The notes beneath the pieces are model-generated. The model worked only from the letters and a program-made list of their open reading frames with translations, had not been told where the DNA came from and made no database searches. The translations under genes and the position numbers were made by a program. This document shows, in pieces, positions 1-6,981 of a stretch of DNA of 12,173 bases. Origin of the DNA: an uncultured Succinatimonas sp. (lineage in GTDB: Bacteria; Pseudomonadota; Gammaproteobacteria; Enterobacterales; Succinivibrionaceae); the NCBI GenBank assembly GCA_905201175.1, contig CAJKNC010000049.1, positions 1-12,173 of the forward strand, read 5' to 3'. How positions within the stretch are numbered: position 1 is the first letter of the stretch; each line of letters opens with the position of its first letter.

Positions 1-38
1 GTAAATTTAAATAGTTATTTATCTCCTTAGGGGCCTGT

Positions 39-1223
39 ATGAACGATTTTGCTATTTTTAACAATACTCAAATGTATTTTGGCAGAGGTAAGGAGTTTGA
101 GGTTGGAAAATTAGTAAAATTTTACGGAGGCTCCAGAGTTTTAATTATTTATAACGATGAAATTTTGCAGATAGCAGGCCTTTTGGATAAAGTTAAGCGT
201 GCTTTAGACCTTTCCGGCATTGAATTTGCTGAATTAGGCGGGGTAAAAAATAATCCGCGCATTTCCTTCATTGAAGACGGCGTATCGGCTTGTCTGCAAA
301 ATAATACCGACTTCATTTTGGCAATCGGCAATGCTTATTGCTTCTATGCAGCAAAAGCTATAGCCTCTGCTTTTTATCACCCAGTCAGAATTAAAGATAT
401 TTTTGATAAAGATTTTTCTTTAGATGAAGCTTTGCCTATAGGCGCTATAGTTACAGTTCCAGGATGCGGATTTGTAAATTCAGGATATATGTCGGCTGTA
501 ATTCCTAGAAAAGATGGAAGCCTGCAGATGTTATTTCGCGACAGCAATTTGCTGAGGCCGCGTTTTGCGATTTTAAATCCAGAATTGGTCGGTCACTCTA
601 AGCAAGAATTAGTTTCGTCACTTATAAGTATTTCTGCGCGAGTGTTTGAGCGTTATTTAGCTCCGCATCAGGCTCAGGTTTTAACAGATAGAATCTATGA
701 AAGCGTTATGGCTACCATATTTTCTATGTGGCAGCATCTGCGCGATATCCCTAGTGATTATGATGCTTATGCAAATATCATGTGGTCAGGAATAATGACG
801 AATATTATTCCGTCAATTGAAAATTCAGAGGAAAATCCAGCCTTAGAGCAGGTTAAACGCGGCTTAGTTTCTCTTTATGATTGTTCGCGGGCTGAGGCTT
901 TAAGCTTAATTTTACCGGCTTATTTGGAGATGTGCATTGCTAAAAAGCCGCAGAGAATTGCCCTGATGGGAAATCGAGCCTTCAGTCTTGAATTAGATTT
1001 CCAGCATCCGGAAAATACCTGTTATTTAATTTTAAAGCGTTTAAGACAATTTATTTCTCAGGCGGGATTGCCTAAAAATTTTGAAGATCTAGGCGGTTCT
1101 GGTGCAGATATTCCAAGATTACTTGATTTAATCGATATGTCTTCGGGAGGCTTTTTAAGCCCAGGAGTTAAATTTGACAGAAATGGGGTGGAAATCCTGC
1201 TGTCGCTTATATTGATAAAGTAA
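39..1223 (+). CDS. Iron-type (YqhD/BDH-like) alcohol dehydrogenase homologue, probable pseudoenzyme
   Basis: The 394-residue protein is co-linear with the YqhD/butanol-dehydrogenase branch of iron-containing alcohol dehydrogenases, cytoplasmic enzymes that reduce aldehydes with NADPH. Fold landmarks survive: an N-terminal strand with FGRG (14-17), RVLIIY (33-38), GGVKNNP (67-73), DFILAIG (91-97), ANIMW (245-249), LILPA (290-294) and an IPRLL motif near 358-362. The functional positions do not. The first GGGS loop reads NDEI (39-42), the second reads GNAY (97-100), and the substrate-side TGSE region reads CGFV (143-146). The four metal ligands (Asp, His, His, His in the family) align with Ser197, Arg201, Glu270 and Arg284, and the extra catalytic His aligns with Arg274. 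The ORF is full length and unbroken, so it appears to be maintained. The ATG follows an AGGGG Shine-Dalgarno at 29-33 with a 5-base gap. Family assignment is firm; loss of dehydrogenase activity is inferred, and the present role is unknown. Confidence 0.85.
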   Translation: MNDFAIFNNTQMYFGRGKEFEVGKLVKFYGGSRVLIIYNDEILQIAGLLDKVKRALDLSGIEFAELGGVKNNPRISFIEDGVSACLQNNTDFILAIGNAYCFYAAKAIASAFYHPVRIKDIFDKDFSLDEALPIGAIVTVPGCGFVNSGYMSAVIPRKDGSLQMLFRDSNLLRPRFAILNPELVGHSKQELVSSLISISARVFERYLAPHQAQVLTDRIYESVMATIFSMWQHLRDIPSDYDAYANIMWSGIMTNIIPSIENSEENPALEQVKRGLVSLYDCSRAEALSLILPAYLEMCIAKKPQRIALMGNRAFSLELDFQHPENTCYLILKRLRQFISQAGLPKNFEDLGGSGADIPRLLDLIDMSSGGFLSPGVKFDRNGVEILLSLILIK

Positions 1224-1287
1224 GCTCTGCGTGTAATGCAATAAAGAGAGCTTAAAAGTAATTTACGGATAGTAAAGGCTTTTAATT

Positions 1288-1325
1288 TTTAAGCTAGAGC
1301 TTTCAAGCTCTAGCTTAAATTTTTT
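1288..1325 (+). terminator. Rho-independent terminator after the dehydrogenase homologue
   Basis: A perfect 14-base-pair stem (1288-1301 with 1306-1319), whose core is AAGCTAGAGCT, has a TTCA loop and is followed by six T on the plus strand. It lies about 65 bases after the stop at 1223 and abuts the end of the converging M20-like gene. On the minus strand the bases after the stem are not T-rich, so it mainly stops plus-strand transcription. Confidence 0.85.
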
Positions 1326-2943
1326 AGTGTGTATTTTTAAGACAATTTAAAAGCTTGTCCAATAAATATTTCATTTGCGTAAAGAAATCGCTGTCAACGT
1401 ATTCATAGGGACTGTAAAGATTGCCGCCTTTATATGTAACGCTGACGCAAGGAGCGTTAAGGTTATAGAAGGTATTAACAGCGATAGGGCTTTCATTTGT
1501 AAGTATTTTCAAAGCCGCATCAATGCCTACGGGGCGCAGGAAGCAGCCGTCATTAGGCTGGCATTCGTTTTCGATATCTAAGGTCTTAGTTTCCTTGAGC
1601 GAATTGAATTCTTCTACTGCGCTATTTAATCTTATATAGAGTTCGCGGTCTTCGCTGTGATTCCTTCGGAGAAGCTGCTGCGGTATAAAATCATTGCCGA
1701 AAAAAACAATAATTGATGGTCTTGGCAATGAGGTTAAATCGATCAATCTCTCTATTATGTTTTTGACAGTATCCTGACTGCTGAGACCTTCAGCAGTGCA
1801 ATTTTGCAATAATCCTTCAACTGCAGAGGCAAGATTGCCGCGATAATGCCGTGAAGCCCTATAGAACAGATCAGAGTAAGAAATGATTTCAGCATCTCCG
1901 GTTAAGCCCTCAAAGCTGCTGCCCTGAATTAAAGCGTATTTTGCATGGCGATCCTCAATTAAGGAGGCTGCCTGTTCTAAGCATTCAGCGGCTATCTGCT
2001 TTAAAATTTCGATAAGATCAATAAGATCAATATTAATAAAAGGAATTGAGAAGCTTAACAGCGCAGAGCTCGGAGTATTAGCAGAGCGATTGTTATGTGT
2101 ACGTATATAGTTAAATGTAGGAACTAAAGCGCGATTAGATAAGTCTTCTGTTAATGCCGGATTTAATTCAATAGCAGAGATGATTTTTGAGGCAACTAGG
2201 GTGGGACTGAAGCCGGTAAAGGCGCGCTCTGGATTTGCGCCTTTGCCTAAGATATAAAAACAGGTCTCAATTTTGCCCATGTTAGCAGTGTACAGCCTGA
2301 AGCGATCTGGAGAATTAGGCAAGGTTTCAGGCCTGAAGGTTAATGCAAGTCTTAGCTTAATATGCAATTCTTTAGTGAGATCGTTTATATATGGCAGACA
2401 TTCACGGATGCCTTGATGAGCATTGAGCTGCTCTGAGGTGCATACGAGCAGCAAGTTTACGTCTAGGAGTTCAGGAGCAGCACTTAGATACTTAAGCAAA
2501 ACTAATAATCCGGCAGTCGGTGCTTTGCATTCAAAAGAGCCTAGGCCATAAATATAATCGTCATTTTCTAAAGCCTGCTTCTGCTTATTTGCAGCGGCAA
2601 GCTCCTTAAGCTTTAATTTAAGCGCATCGCTGTCTGCTGCTAGCGATTTTACTACGCCGAATCCCTCATCATTTGAAGTATCGGTGTTGCATAGAACCAC
2701 TAAGGTATTAGGGGTGGTATGCTGTGCCTGCACAAAAGCGAGGATCGAGTGATTTATATCATTTTGATGAGGAATAAAGCGTAAGTGCGAGGGATTCTTT
2801 TTAAAATAATCAAGATCGTTTAAATATTGAAAAATCGCTTCAATAATCTCGCATTCACCTTTAGTTCTGGTGATGCTGGGGATTGAAATCAGCCATTTCA
2901 GCATGGAAACGGCTTCTTCTTTAAAATTTTTTATCTCTAGCAA
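1324..2943 (-). CDS. M20/RocB-like peptidase homologue with substituted metal site, probable pseudoenzyme
   Basis: The 539-residue protein resembles the RocB-type branch of the M20 zinc peptidases, cytoplasmic amidohydrolases that normally bind two metals. Recognisable pieces are the LVVLCNTD strand (81-88), GLGSFECK (133-140), the LLLVCTSEQ strand (164-172), MGKIETCFYILGKG (222-235) opening the dimerisation-type domain, and a C-terminal KGGNLYSPYE stretch (505-514). Each position expected to hold a metal or catalytic residue is altered: His-x-Asp reads NTD (86-88), the bridging Asp is Glu138, the Glu-Glu pair is Glu171-Gln172, the next acidic ligand aligns with Arg204, the dimer-domain His with Asn237, and the final His with Tyr510. 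There is no signal peptide or membrane segment. The start is TTG at 2943, preceded by AAGGA 7 bases upstream (plus 2950-2954); Met14 has no comparable signal. The gene sits 13 bases after the M23 gene, so the two are probably co-transcribed. Family assignment is good; function is unknown. Confidence 0.78.
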   Translation of the reverse strand: MLEIKNFKEEAVSMLKWLISIPSITRTKGECEIIEAIFQYLNDLDYFKKNPSHLRFIPHQNDINHSILAFVQAQHTTPNTLVVLCNTDTSNDEGFGVVKSLAADSDALKLKLKELAAANKQKQALENDDYIYGLGSFECKAPTAGLLVLLKYLSAAPELLDVNLLLVCTSEQLNAHQGIRECLPYINDLTKELHIKLRLALTFRPETLPNSPDRFRLYTANMGKIETCFYILGKGANPERAFTGFSPTLVASKIISAIELNPALTEDLSNRALVPTFNYIRTHNNRSANTPSSALLSFSIPFINIDLIDLIEILKQIAAECLEQAASLIEDRHAKYALIQGSSFEGLTGDAEIISYSDLFYRASRHYRGNLASAVEGLLQNCTAEGLSSQDTVKNIIERLIDLTSLPRPSIIVFFGNDFIPQQLLRRNHSEDRELYIRLNSAVEEFNSLKETKTLDIENECQPNDGCFLRPVGIDAALKILTNESPIAVNTFYNLNAPCVSVTYKGGNLYSPYEYVDSDFFTQMKYLLDKLLNCLKNTH

Positions 2944-2956
2944 TTAGTGTCCTTAT

Positions 2957-4885
2957 TTATCTGGAAGCAAGACTGCTCTTGTAAAGATCGCTCTTTAAGA
3001 CCGCAACAGTACTTTCAAATTGTCTGCGCAAAGCCTTAGCTGTAGCTTTATTGCCTGATGGCAGATCTGCTTTGAGCGGATCAACGGCTCGTCCATTTAT
3101 ATGCAGCTCATAATGCAGGTGTGCACCTGTAGAGTAGCCGGTATTGCCTGATTTGGCAATAACTTGCCCCATATGTACTTTTTGGCCTTTTTTAACATCG
3201 AACTTAGATAAGTGCATATAAACTGTTGAATAGCCGCCCTTGTGATTGAGGATAACTACGTAGCCGCCGCCGCGCATAAAGCCTGCAAATTTTACAGTAC
3301 CGTCTGCCGGTGCGTAAACAGGAGTTCCGACGCTGACTTTAAAATCTACGCCCCAATGAGGAACAATCTTGCGGCGTATAGGGTGCATGCGGCGCGGATT
3401 GAAAGGAGAATTAACTTTGATTTTTCCTGTGATAGGAAAACGACGGAAAGCCCCTGCCGAGGGCTGGTATTCATTTTCTTCATAGAATGCCCGGTTATTA
3501 GGGTTTCTATATAAAATAATGCGGCCATCGCGGGCTGAAGCTATTTCCATGGCAGTAATATTGCCGCGAGTTCCAATTTTATCTGTTAGGATGCGGAAGG
3601 AATCTCCGGAGCTTAAACGCTTGAAATTAATTTTGCCGCTGAAGCTTTGCTTGATAGTGGCAATTTCAGTTTTGGTCAAGCCAGATCTATTAGCAGCCTT
3701 GTCGAAAGATTCCTTGTCCCTGAGCATGCCTAATACAAGGCGCGGGCGAGTTTTTAAGCTTTCGGCTAAGTGTTTCTCCAAAGCTTTTTCCTGCTCTAAG
3801 ACCAAAGCGGCTTCTTTTTGAGCGCGCAGCTGCTCCTGAGCCTTAGCTGCAGCTAAAAGCTCTTCTTGCTTTTTACGCTCAGCGGCAGCCTCTTTAGCTA
3901 AAGGCATTTGATCGGCTTTGGCAAACTTGGAGACATCCTGAGGATTTTCAATATGCGAGTTGGTCTTTTCATAGACTGCCGTAAACTTATCATCGGCATT
4001 CATGCGGGTAAAGCGAACCTGTGTATCGTCGCTAAGAGGCTTAACTAGTTCAAGGACAATATTTTCTTTATCAATTAAAAACTGCAGAACTTCGCCGGTG
4101 CTAAGGCGCAGATCGCTTTTTTTTGCTGCAGCAGTAATCTTTTTTAAAGTGGCATAAGGCAGATTTAAGTAGCTGAAAATTTGAGAAAAAGTGTCGCCCT
4201 TATGCACGGTCTGCTGATACCAGGTCCCATCCGGACGTACGGCTTTATTTTTAAGCTCAGCTTTTAATACAGCCTGAGAATCGGTATTTAAGATATTCTC
4301 AATTAAAGAATTCTCAATATTGCTGTTTTTTAGAGCCATAAGATTCTGGATCTTATTAAGCTTGCTTAACTGTTCAGATTCCGGCGTGATTTGACCTTTA
4401 GCGGCTGGATTACGGCTGTTATCTGCAGCAAGATTGCCATGCATACTCTTAAAGCGCTGACGTAAAACAGCTGCAGGCGCGGCTTGCTCATTTAAAGCAT
4501 CGGAATTTTCAAAGTTAGAGCTTTCGCTTTCGTCGTTAGAGGTGTTAGCAAGGATGTTCTTAGGAACGTCTAAGTCGTCATAGTTTTCCTCTGAGCCTGC
4601 AGTTGAAGCAATTTCGACATTTTCCGCAATATCCTGCTCATTAGCATTTAGATATTTTTCCTGACGGGAGCGGTTGAGCTGCTCTTGTTCTGAGATTATA
4701 GACAGCAGCGGCGATGAAGTATTAGGAATAAGCTTGCCGTAAGGAAGGGCTAAGATAATAGAAATAATGCATACGGAGATAATGCCGATAACGTGCCGGC
4801 CAGAAATGGCTGTAATCCCTGTTGCAGCATCTATAGCAACATAATCTTCTTGAATGGTTTTTGAACTAGTTTTTATCTTTAACAT
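2957..4885 (-). CDS. Membrane-anchored murein DD-endopeptidase, OapA-like domain plus M23 (MepM type)
   Basis: This is a 642-residue cell-wall hydrolase of the MepM kind, expected to cut peptide cross-links in peptidoglycan in the periplasm and so make room for new strands. In order it has a short cytoplasmic tail, one membrane segment (about 32-49), a long low-complexity linker (60-215), an OapA/LysM-like domain (about 221-307, starting TWYQQTVHKGDTF), a Lys/Glu/Ala-rich helical insert (about 328-375), a second family-typical domain (378-470) and the M23 domain (about 485-605). All metal and catalytic residues are present: His510 and Asp514 (HWGVD), His558 (YMHLS) and His591 (HLHYE). At 642 residues it is about 200 longer than E. 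coli MepM (440), mostly from the linker and the charged insert. The ATG has no Shine-Dalgarno, and a candidate promoter ends 5 bases before it, so the message may be leaderless. It is the first gene of a unit with the M20-like gene. Confidence 0.92.
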   Translation of the reverse strand: MLKIKTSSKTIQEDYVAIDAATGITAISGRHVIGIISVCIISIILALPYGKLIPNTSSPLLSIISEQEQLNRSRQEKYLNANEQDIAENVEIASTAGSEENYDDLDVPKNILANTSNDESESSNFENSDALNEQAAPAAVLRQRFKSMHGNLAADNSRNPAAKGQITPESEQLSKLNKIQNLMALKNSNIENSLIENILNTDSQAVLKAELKNKAVRPDGTWYQQTVHKGDTFSQIFSYLNLPYATLKKITAAAKKSDLRLSTGEVLQFLIDKENIVLELVKPLSDDTQVRFTRMNADDKFTAVYEKTNSHIENPQDVSKFAKADQMPLAKEAAAERKKQEELLAAAKAQEQLRAQKEAALVLEQEKALEKHLAESLKTRPRLVLGMLRDKESFDKAANRSGLTKTEIATIKQSFSGKINFKRLSSGDSFRILTDKIGTRGNITAMEIASARDGRIILYRNPNNRAFYEENEYQPSAGAFRRFPITGKIKVNSPFNPRRMHPIRRKIVPHWGVDFKVSVGTPVYAPADGTVKFAGFMRGGGYVVILNHKGGYSTVYMHLSKFDVKKGQKVHMGQVIAKSGNTGYSTGAHLHYELHINGRAVDPLKADLPSGNKATAKALRRQFESTVAVLKSDLYKSSLASR

Positions 4886-4890
4886 ACGTA

Positions 4891-4918
4891 AATTTATAAA
4901 CGGTTAAGAGGCTGCCAA
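4891..4918 (-). promoter_or_regulatory. Candidate sigma-70 promoter of the M23 gene, implying a leaderless mRNA
   Basis: Read on the minus strand there is TTGGCA (4918-4913, 5 of 6 bases of the -35 consensus), a 16-base spacer and TAAATT (4896-4891, 4 of 6). Only five bases separate this -10 from the A of the ATG at 4885, so transcription would begin at or next to the start codon. No Shine-Dalgarno is visible before the ATG, which fits. A TATAAA overlapping the same bases (4898-4893) is an alternative -10. Confidence 0.4.
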
Positions 4919-4942
4919 CGCTTAATGATTTACGATGCCAAC
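4913..4942. repeat. Two direct copies of TGCCAAC, 23 bases apart
   Basis: TGCCAAC occurs at 4913-4919 and 4936-4942, a period of 23 bases or about two helical turns. The copy nearer the gene contains the candidate -35 element of the M23 promoter. They could be half-sites for a regulator of the M23/M20-like unit, but two 7-base copies in AT-rich DNA may be chance. Confidence 0.3.
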
Positions 4943-4960
4943 TAATAAAACCGACTTCTC

Positions 4961-4993
4961 CATAAAAATAAAGGCCACCATTTTTATGGTAGC
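4961..4993 (-). terminator. Terminator-like hairpin upstream of the M23 gene, minus strand
   Basis: On the minus strand an 8-base-pair stem (plus 4974-4981 with 4986-4993, one G-U pair) closes an AAAA loop and is followed by CTTTATTTTTATG. This resembles an intrinsic terminator. It could end transcripts from the small membrane gene about 290 bases upstream, insulating the M23 promoter, or act as an attenuator if transcription starts further upstream. Confidence 0.5.
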
Positions 4994-5251
4994 TTATTAT
5001 AGAAATAATATATTTTTGAATAAACAAAAATTATATGGATATTATCTCACAGATGCTGTTTTATTTAAAGTAAATTATGGATAAATTGAGGGCAAATTTG
5101 TTAAAAGGATCTATTTTGTGCACAGCATCAAAATTTTGTATGCAAGTTTTATAAAAATAAGCAGCCCTCAGCAGAGAGATGCTGAAAAATATTTTATGCA
5201 GATGCACAGCGCAAATAAACTTCATGCAGTTTTACAGATCAAAGCATTTAA

Positions 5252-5271
5252 ATAAAGCTGCTTAAGCTTAT
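5252..5271 (-). terminator. Weak hairpin just after the 84-residue membrane protein gene
   Basis: On the minus strand, immediately after the stop at 5280, ATAAGCT pairs with AGCTTTAT around a TAAGC loop, with one bulged T, followed by TTAAATGC. The stem is short and the T-run poor, so it is at best a weak terminator. Confidence 0.25.
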
Positions 5272-5279
5272 GATTTTTA

Positions 5280-5534
5280 TCAGAGTAAATAAGCAATGCA
5301 GCTAATTTCAAGCCATAAAATCAATAGCAGTATTGCTAAAAGCACATAGCCTTTAGCAGTTACAGGATAGCCTAAGGAAAAATGTAATGCGAGGGGCGTT
5401 CTTAGGTTAAGAAAACTTTTGGGCACAGATCTTTTAAAGTGAAGGTCGCGGTTCTCTCCTATGGCAAAACGAAATATGAAAGTAGTTAATAAGCAGACGG
5501 CAAATCCAAGCAGGATCTTTAAAAGAGGGGTCAT
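5280..5534 (-). CDS. Small membrane protein with two predicted transmembrane helices, function unknown
   Basis: The predicted protein has 84 residues. I do not recognise a family. A hydrophobic helix covers about residues 4-25 and a second about 62-84, running to the last residue. Between them lies a polar, basic loop of about 35 residues containing RDLHFKRS and two prolines. This gives a hairpin-like inner-membrane topology. The ATG at 5534 is preceded on the minus strand by GGAAG with a 9-base gap, an acceptable but not strong Shine-Dalgarno. It is single, with no gene close enough on the same strand to form an operon, and divergent from the DASS transporter gene, with which it shares a 179-base intergenic region. 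Coding is supported by the ordered hydrophobicity pattern, length and ribosome site rather than by homology. Confidence 0.6.
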   Translation of the reverse strand: MTPLLKILLGFAVCLLTTFIFRFAIGENRDLHFKRSVPKSFLNLRTPLALHFSLGYPVTAKGYVLLAILLLILWLEISCIAYLL

Positions 5535-5617
5535 ATTTGTATGCTTCCATAAGGTCTCGATTCAATATTATGGCATATAAAAAATATATAGCCAAAGGTA
5601 AATAACAAGATTATGCC

Positions 5618-5646
5618 TTGATTCACAATATTTGGTTAAATATAGG
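5618..5646 (+). promoter_or_regulatory. Candidate sigma-70 promoter of the DASS transporter gene
   Basis: TTGATT (5618-5623) and TATAGG (5641-5646) are separated by 17 bases; each matches four of six consensus bases. Transcription would start near 5653, leaving a leader of about 60 bases that contains a nine-A tract and the short overlapping ORF at 5688. No good catabolite-activator or other operator site was identified. Confidence 0.4.
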
Positions 5647-5687
5647 AAATTAAAAAAAAATCTACTAGATTTTAGATAGAGAGTTTT

Positions 5688-5738
5688 ATGCAAAATTGCT
5701 TGAGGAGTAATTTATGGATCCTGCCGTTATTACTTTAA
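5688..5738 (+). CDS. Possible 16-codon upstream ORF overlapping the transporter start
   Basis: An ATG at 5688, 5 bases after a GAGAG purine run, opens a 16-codon frame (MQNCLRSNLWILPLLL) that reads through the transporter ribosome site and ends inside its coding region at 5738. It is in a different frame from the transporter. If translated, it could interfere with or feed ribosomes to the main start. The peptide itself is unlikely to have a function and it may be chance. Confidence 0.2.
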   Translation: MQNCLRSNLWILPLLL

Positions 5739-6976
5739 TAGTGTTGGCCGTAGTTGCCTTTTTATTTATTACAGAGCTAATTCCAATTGCAGTTACAGCC
5801 ATGTCTGCTTCTGTAAGCTTAACTATTTGCGGAATTTTATCTGTATCCGATTGCTTTGCGGGATTTTCAAATCCAACGGTAATTTTATTTGCAGGCATGT
5901 TTGTGGTCGGCGCGGCCATGCTTGATTCTGGCTTAGCGCAGAGCGTGGGCAAATACGTAGTTGATAAGGTCGGTACTAAGGAATTTCCATTGATGGCAGC
6001 TTTAATGGGAGTTACGATCGTTATGTCGGCTTTTGCATCAAATACAGGAACGGTGGCCTGCTTAATGCCGATGGTTTTAGGTTTGTGCCTATCAGCTAAT
6101 ATCCCGGCTGCAGCTTTATTGATGGCTCTTGCTGTTGCCGCAAATACCGGCTGCAATTTGACCATGGTCGGCACTCCTCCTAATATGCTGGCAGTAGCAG
6201 CTTTAGAGAATGCCGGATTTGAGCCCTTCGGCTTCTTCGAGTTTGCAATTATCGGCGGACCTATCGCTATTGCGAGCATGCTGTTTATGCTCTATATAGG
6301 CCGAAAAATCTTGCCTACGCATTTAGTCGATACTTCGATGATGGAAGACGATTCAGGGCATGTTGTTATAGGATCAAAAAAACAGCGTATTTTAGCTTTA
6401 TTAATTTTAATTTATGTTGTGGGCGGACTTATTATAGGAATTCCAGGACTGACTCCTGCTATGGTGGCGGTATCTGGAGCTCTTTTATGCGTGCTTACTC
6501 GCTGTATTACAGAGAAGCAGGCCTATCATGGCATTGATTGGACTACAATTTTCCTGTTTGCAGGTATGCTGCCTTTAGCTACGGCATTAGAGCAAACAGG
6601 GGCAGGAGAAATGGTAGCTAATGCGGTGATTGCAGTCATGGGAGACACTCCTTCTGATTTAGTTATGATGTCAGTATTGTTTTTAATTTCATGCGGCCTA
6701 ACTCAGTTTATGCCGAATACAGCAACTGCAGCTTTGCTGATACCTATAGGCTTTTCGATCTCAGAAAAATTACAGATTTCTCCTCATGCGGTAACTATGG
6801 CAATTACAATAGCTGCTTCATGCTCTTTTGCAACTCCAGTAGCTACCCCGCCGAATACTATTATTATGAGTCCGGCAGGACTGCATTTTATGGATTATAT
6901 TAAGGTAGGACTGCCGCTGTGCATAATTTCATTTATATTATGCGTTTTGATAGTCCCTAATGTGTGGGAGTTCTAA
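5714..6976 (+). CDS. DASS/SLC13-family anion (dicarboxylate-type) transporter
   Basis: This 420-residue inner-membrane protein belongs to the divalent anion:Na+ symporter (SLC13/DASS) superfamily, which carries di- and tricarboxylates or sulfate. It shows the inverted two-repeat plan. The first half has the SNT signature (109-111 in SAFASNTGT) followed by VGTPPN (152-157); the second half has the equivalent MPNTATAA (333-340) followed by VATPPNT (376-382). Many hydrophobic segments cover the length, with one polar loop (about 203-224). In the second repeat the usual Ser of SNT is Pro334. It is somewhat shorter than the 460-490 residues typical of characterised members but has both ends. The ATG at 5714 follows GAGGAG with a 6-base gap. 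It is monocistronic, with its own promoter candidate and a strong terminator. Substrate cannot be read from the sequence; a C4-dicarboxylate such as succinate or malate would suit a fermentative bacterium. Confidence 0.9.
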   Translation: MDPAVITLIVLAVVAFLFITELIPIAVTAMSASVSLTICGILSVSDCFAGFSNPTVILFAGMFVVGAAMLDSGLAQSVGKYVVDKVGTKEFPLMAALMGVTIVMSAFASNTGTVACLMPMVLGLCLSANIPAAALLMALAVAANTGCNLTMVGTPPNMLAVAALENAGFEPFGFFEFAIIGGPIAIASMLFMLYIGRKILPTHLVDTSMMEDDSGHVVIGSKKQRILALLILIYVVGGLIIGIPGLTPAMVAVSGALLCVLTRCITEKQAYHGIDWTTIFLFAGMLPLATALEQTGAGEMVANAVIAVMGDTPSDLVMMSVLFLISCGLTQFMPNTATAALLIPIGFSISEKLQISPHAVTMAITIAASCSFATPVATPPNTIIMSPAGLHFMDYIKVGLPLCIISFILCVLIVPNVWEF

Positions 6977-6981
6977 ATTAA

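Larger units (their letters stand above)
4886..5279. other. 394-base AT-rich intergenic region between two minus-strand genes
   Basis: The left quarter holds the promoter candidate, the repeated TGCCAAC and a terminator-like hairpin, listed separately. The rest (about 5000-5250) is AT-rich with scattered short words such as GATGC and ATGCA but no convincing gene, tRNA or strong fold. A 25-codon plus-strand ORF at 5077-5154 has no Shine-Dalgarno or protein-like character. Nothing further can be supported here. Confidence 0.6.

Noticed and set aside
3519..3821. Plus-strand open frame of 100 codons, with neighbours at 3242-3514 and 1375-1581
   Set aside because: All are antisense to well-supported coding sequence (M23 and M20-like genes), have no ribosome sites, and give no protein-like sequence.
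4981..5040. Possible Zur/zinc operator upstream of the M23 gene, considered because mepM lies beside the znu genes in E. coli
   Set aside because: The AT-rich stretch lacks the expected inverted repeat and no zinc-uptake gene is present in the window.
5077..5154. Plus-strand 25-codon ORF in the long AT-rich gap
   Set aside because: No Shine-Dalgarno, no hydrophobic or repetitive pattern, and such frames are expected by chance in AT-rich DNA.
5611..5632. Possible CRP site (TTATG...TCACA) before the transporter
   Set aside because: The half-sites are seven bases apart instead of six and the left one is a poor match.
5686..6279. Minus-strand open frame of 197 codons opposite the transporter gene
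   Set aside because: It lies antisense to the strongly supported DASS transporter; its Ala/Thr/Lys-rich product and lack of a sensible start region are typical of a shadow frame.
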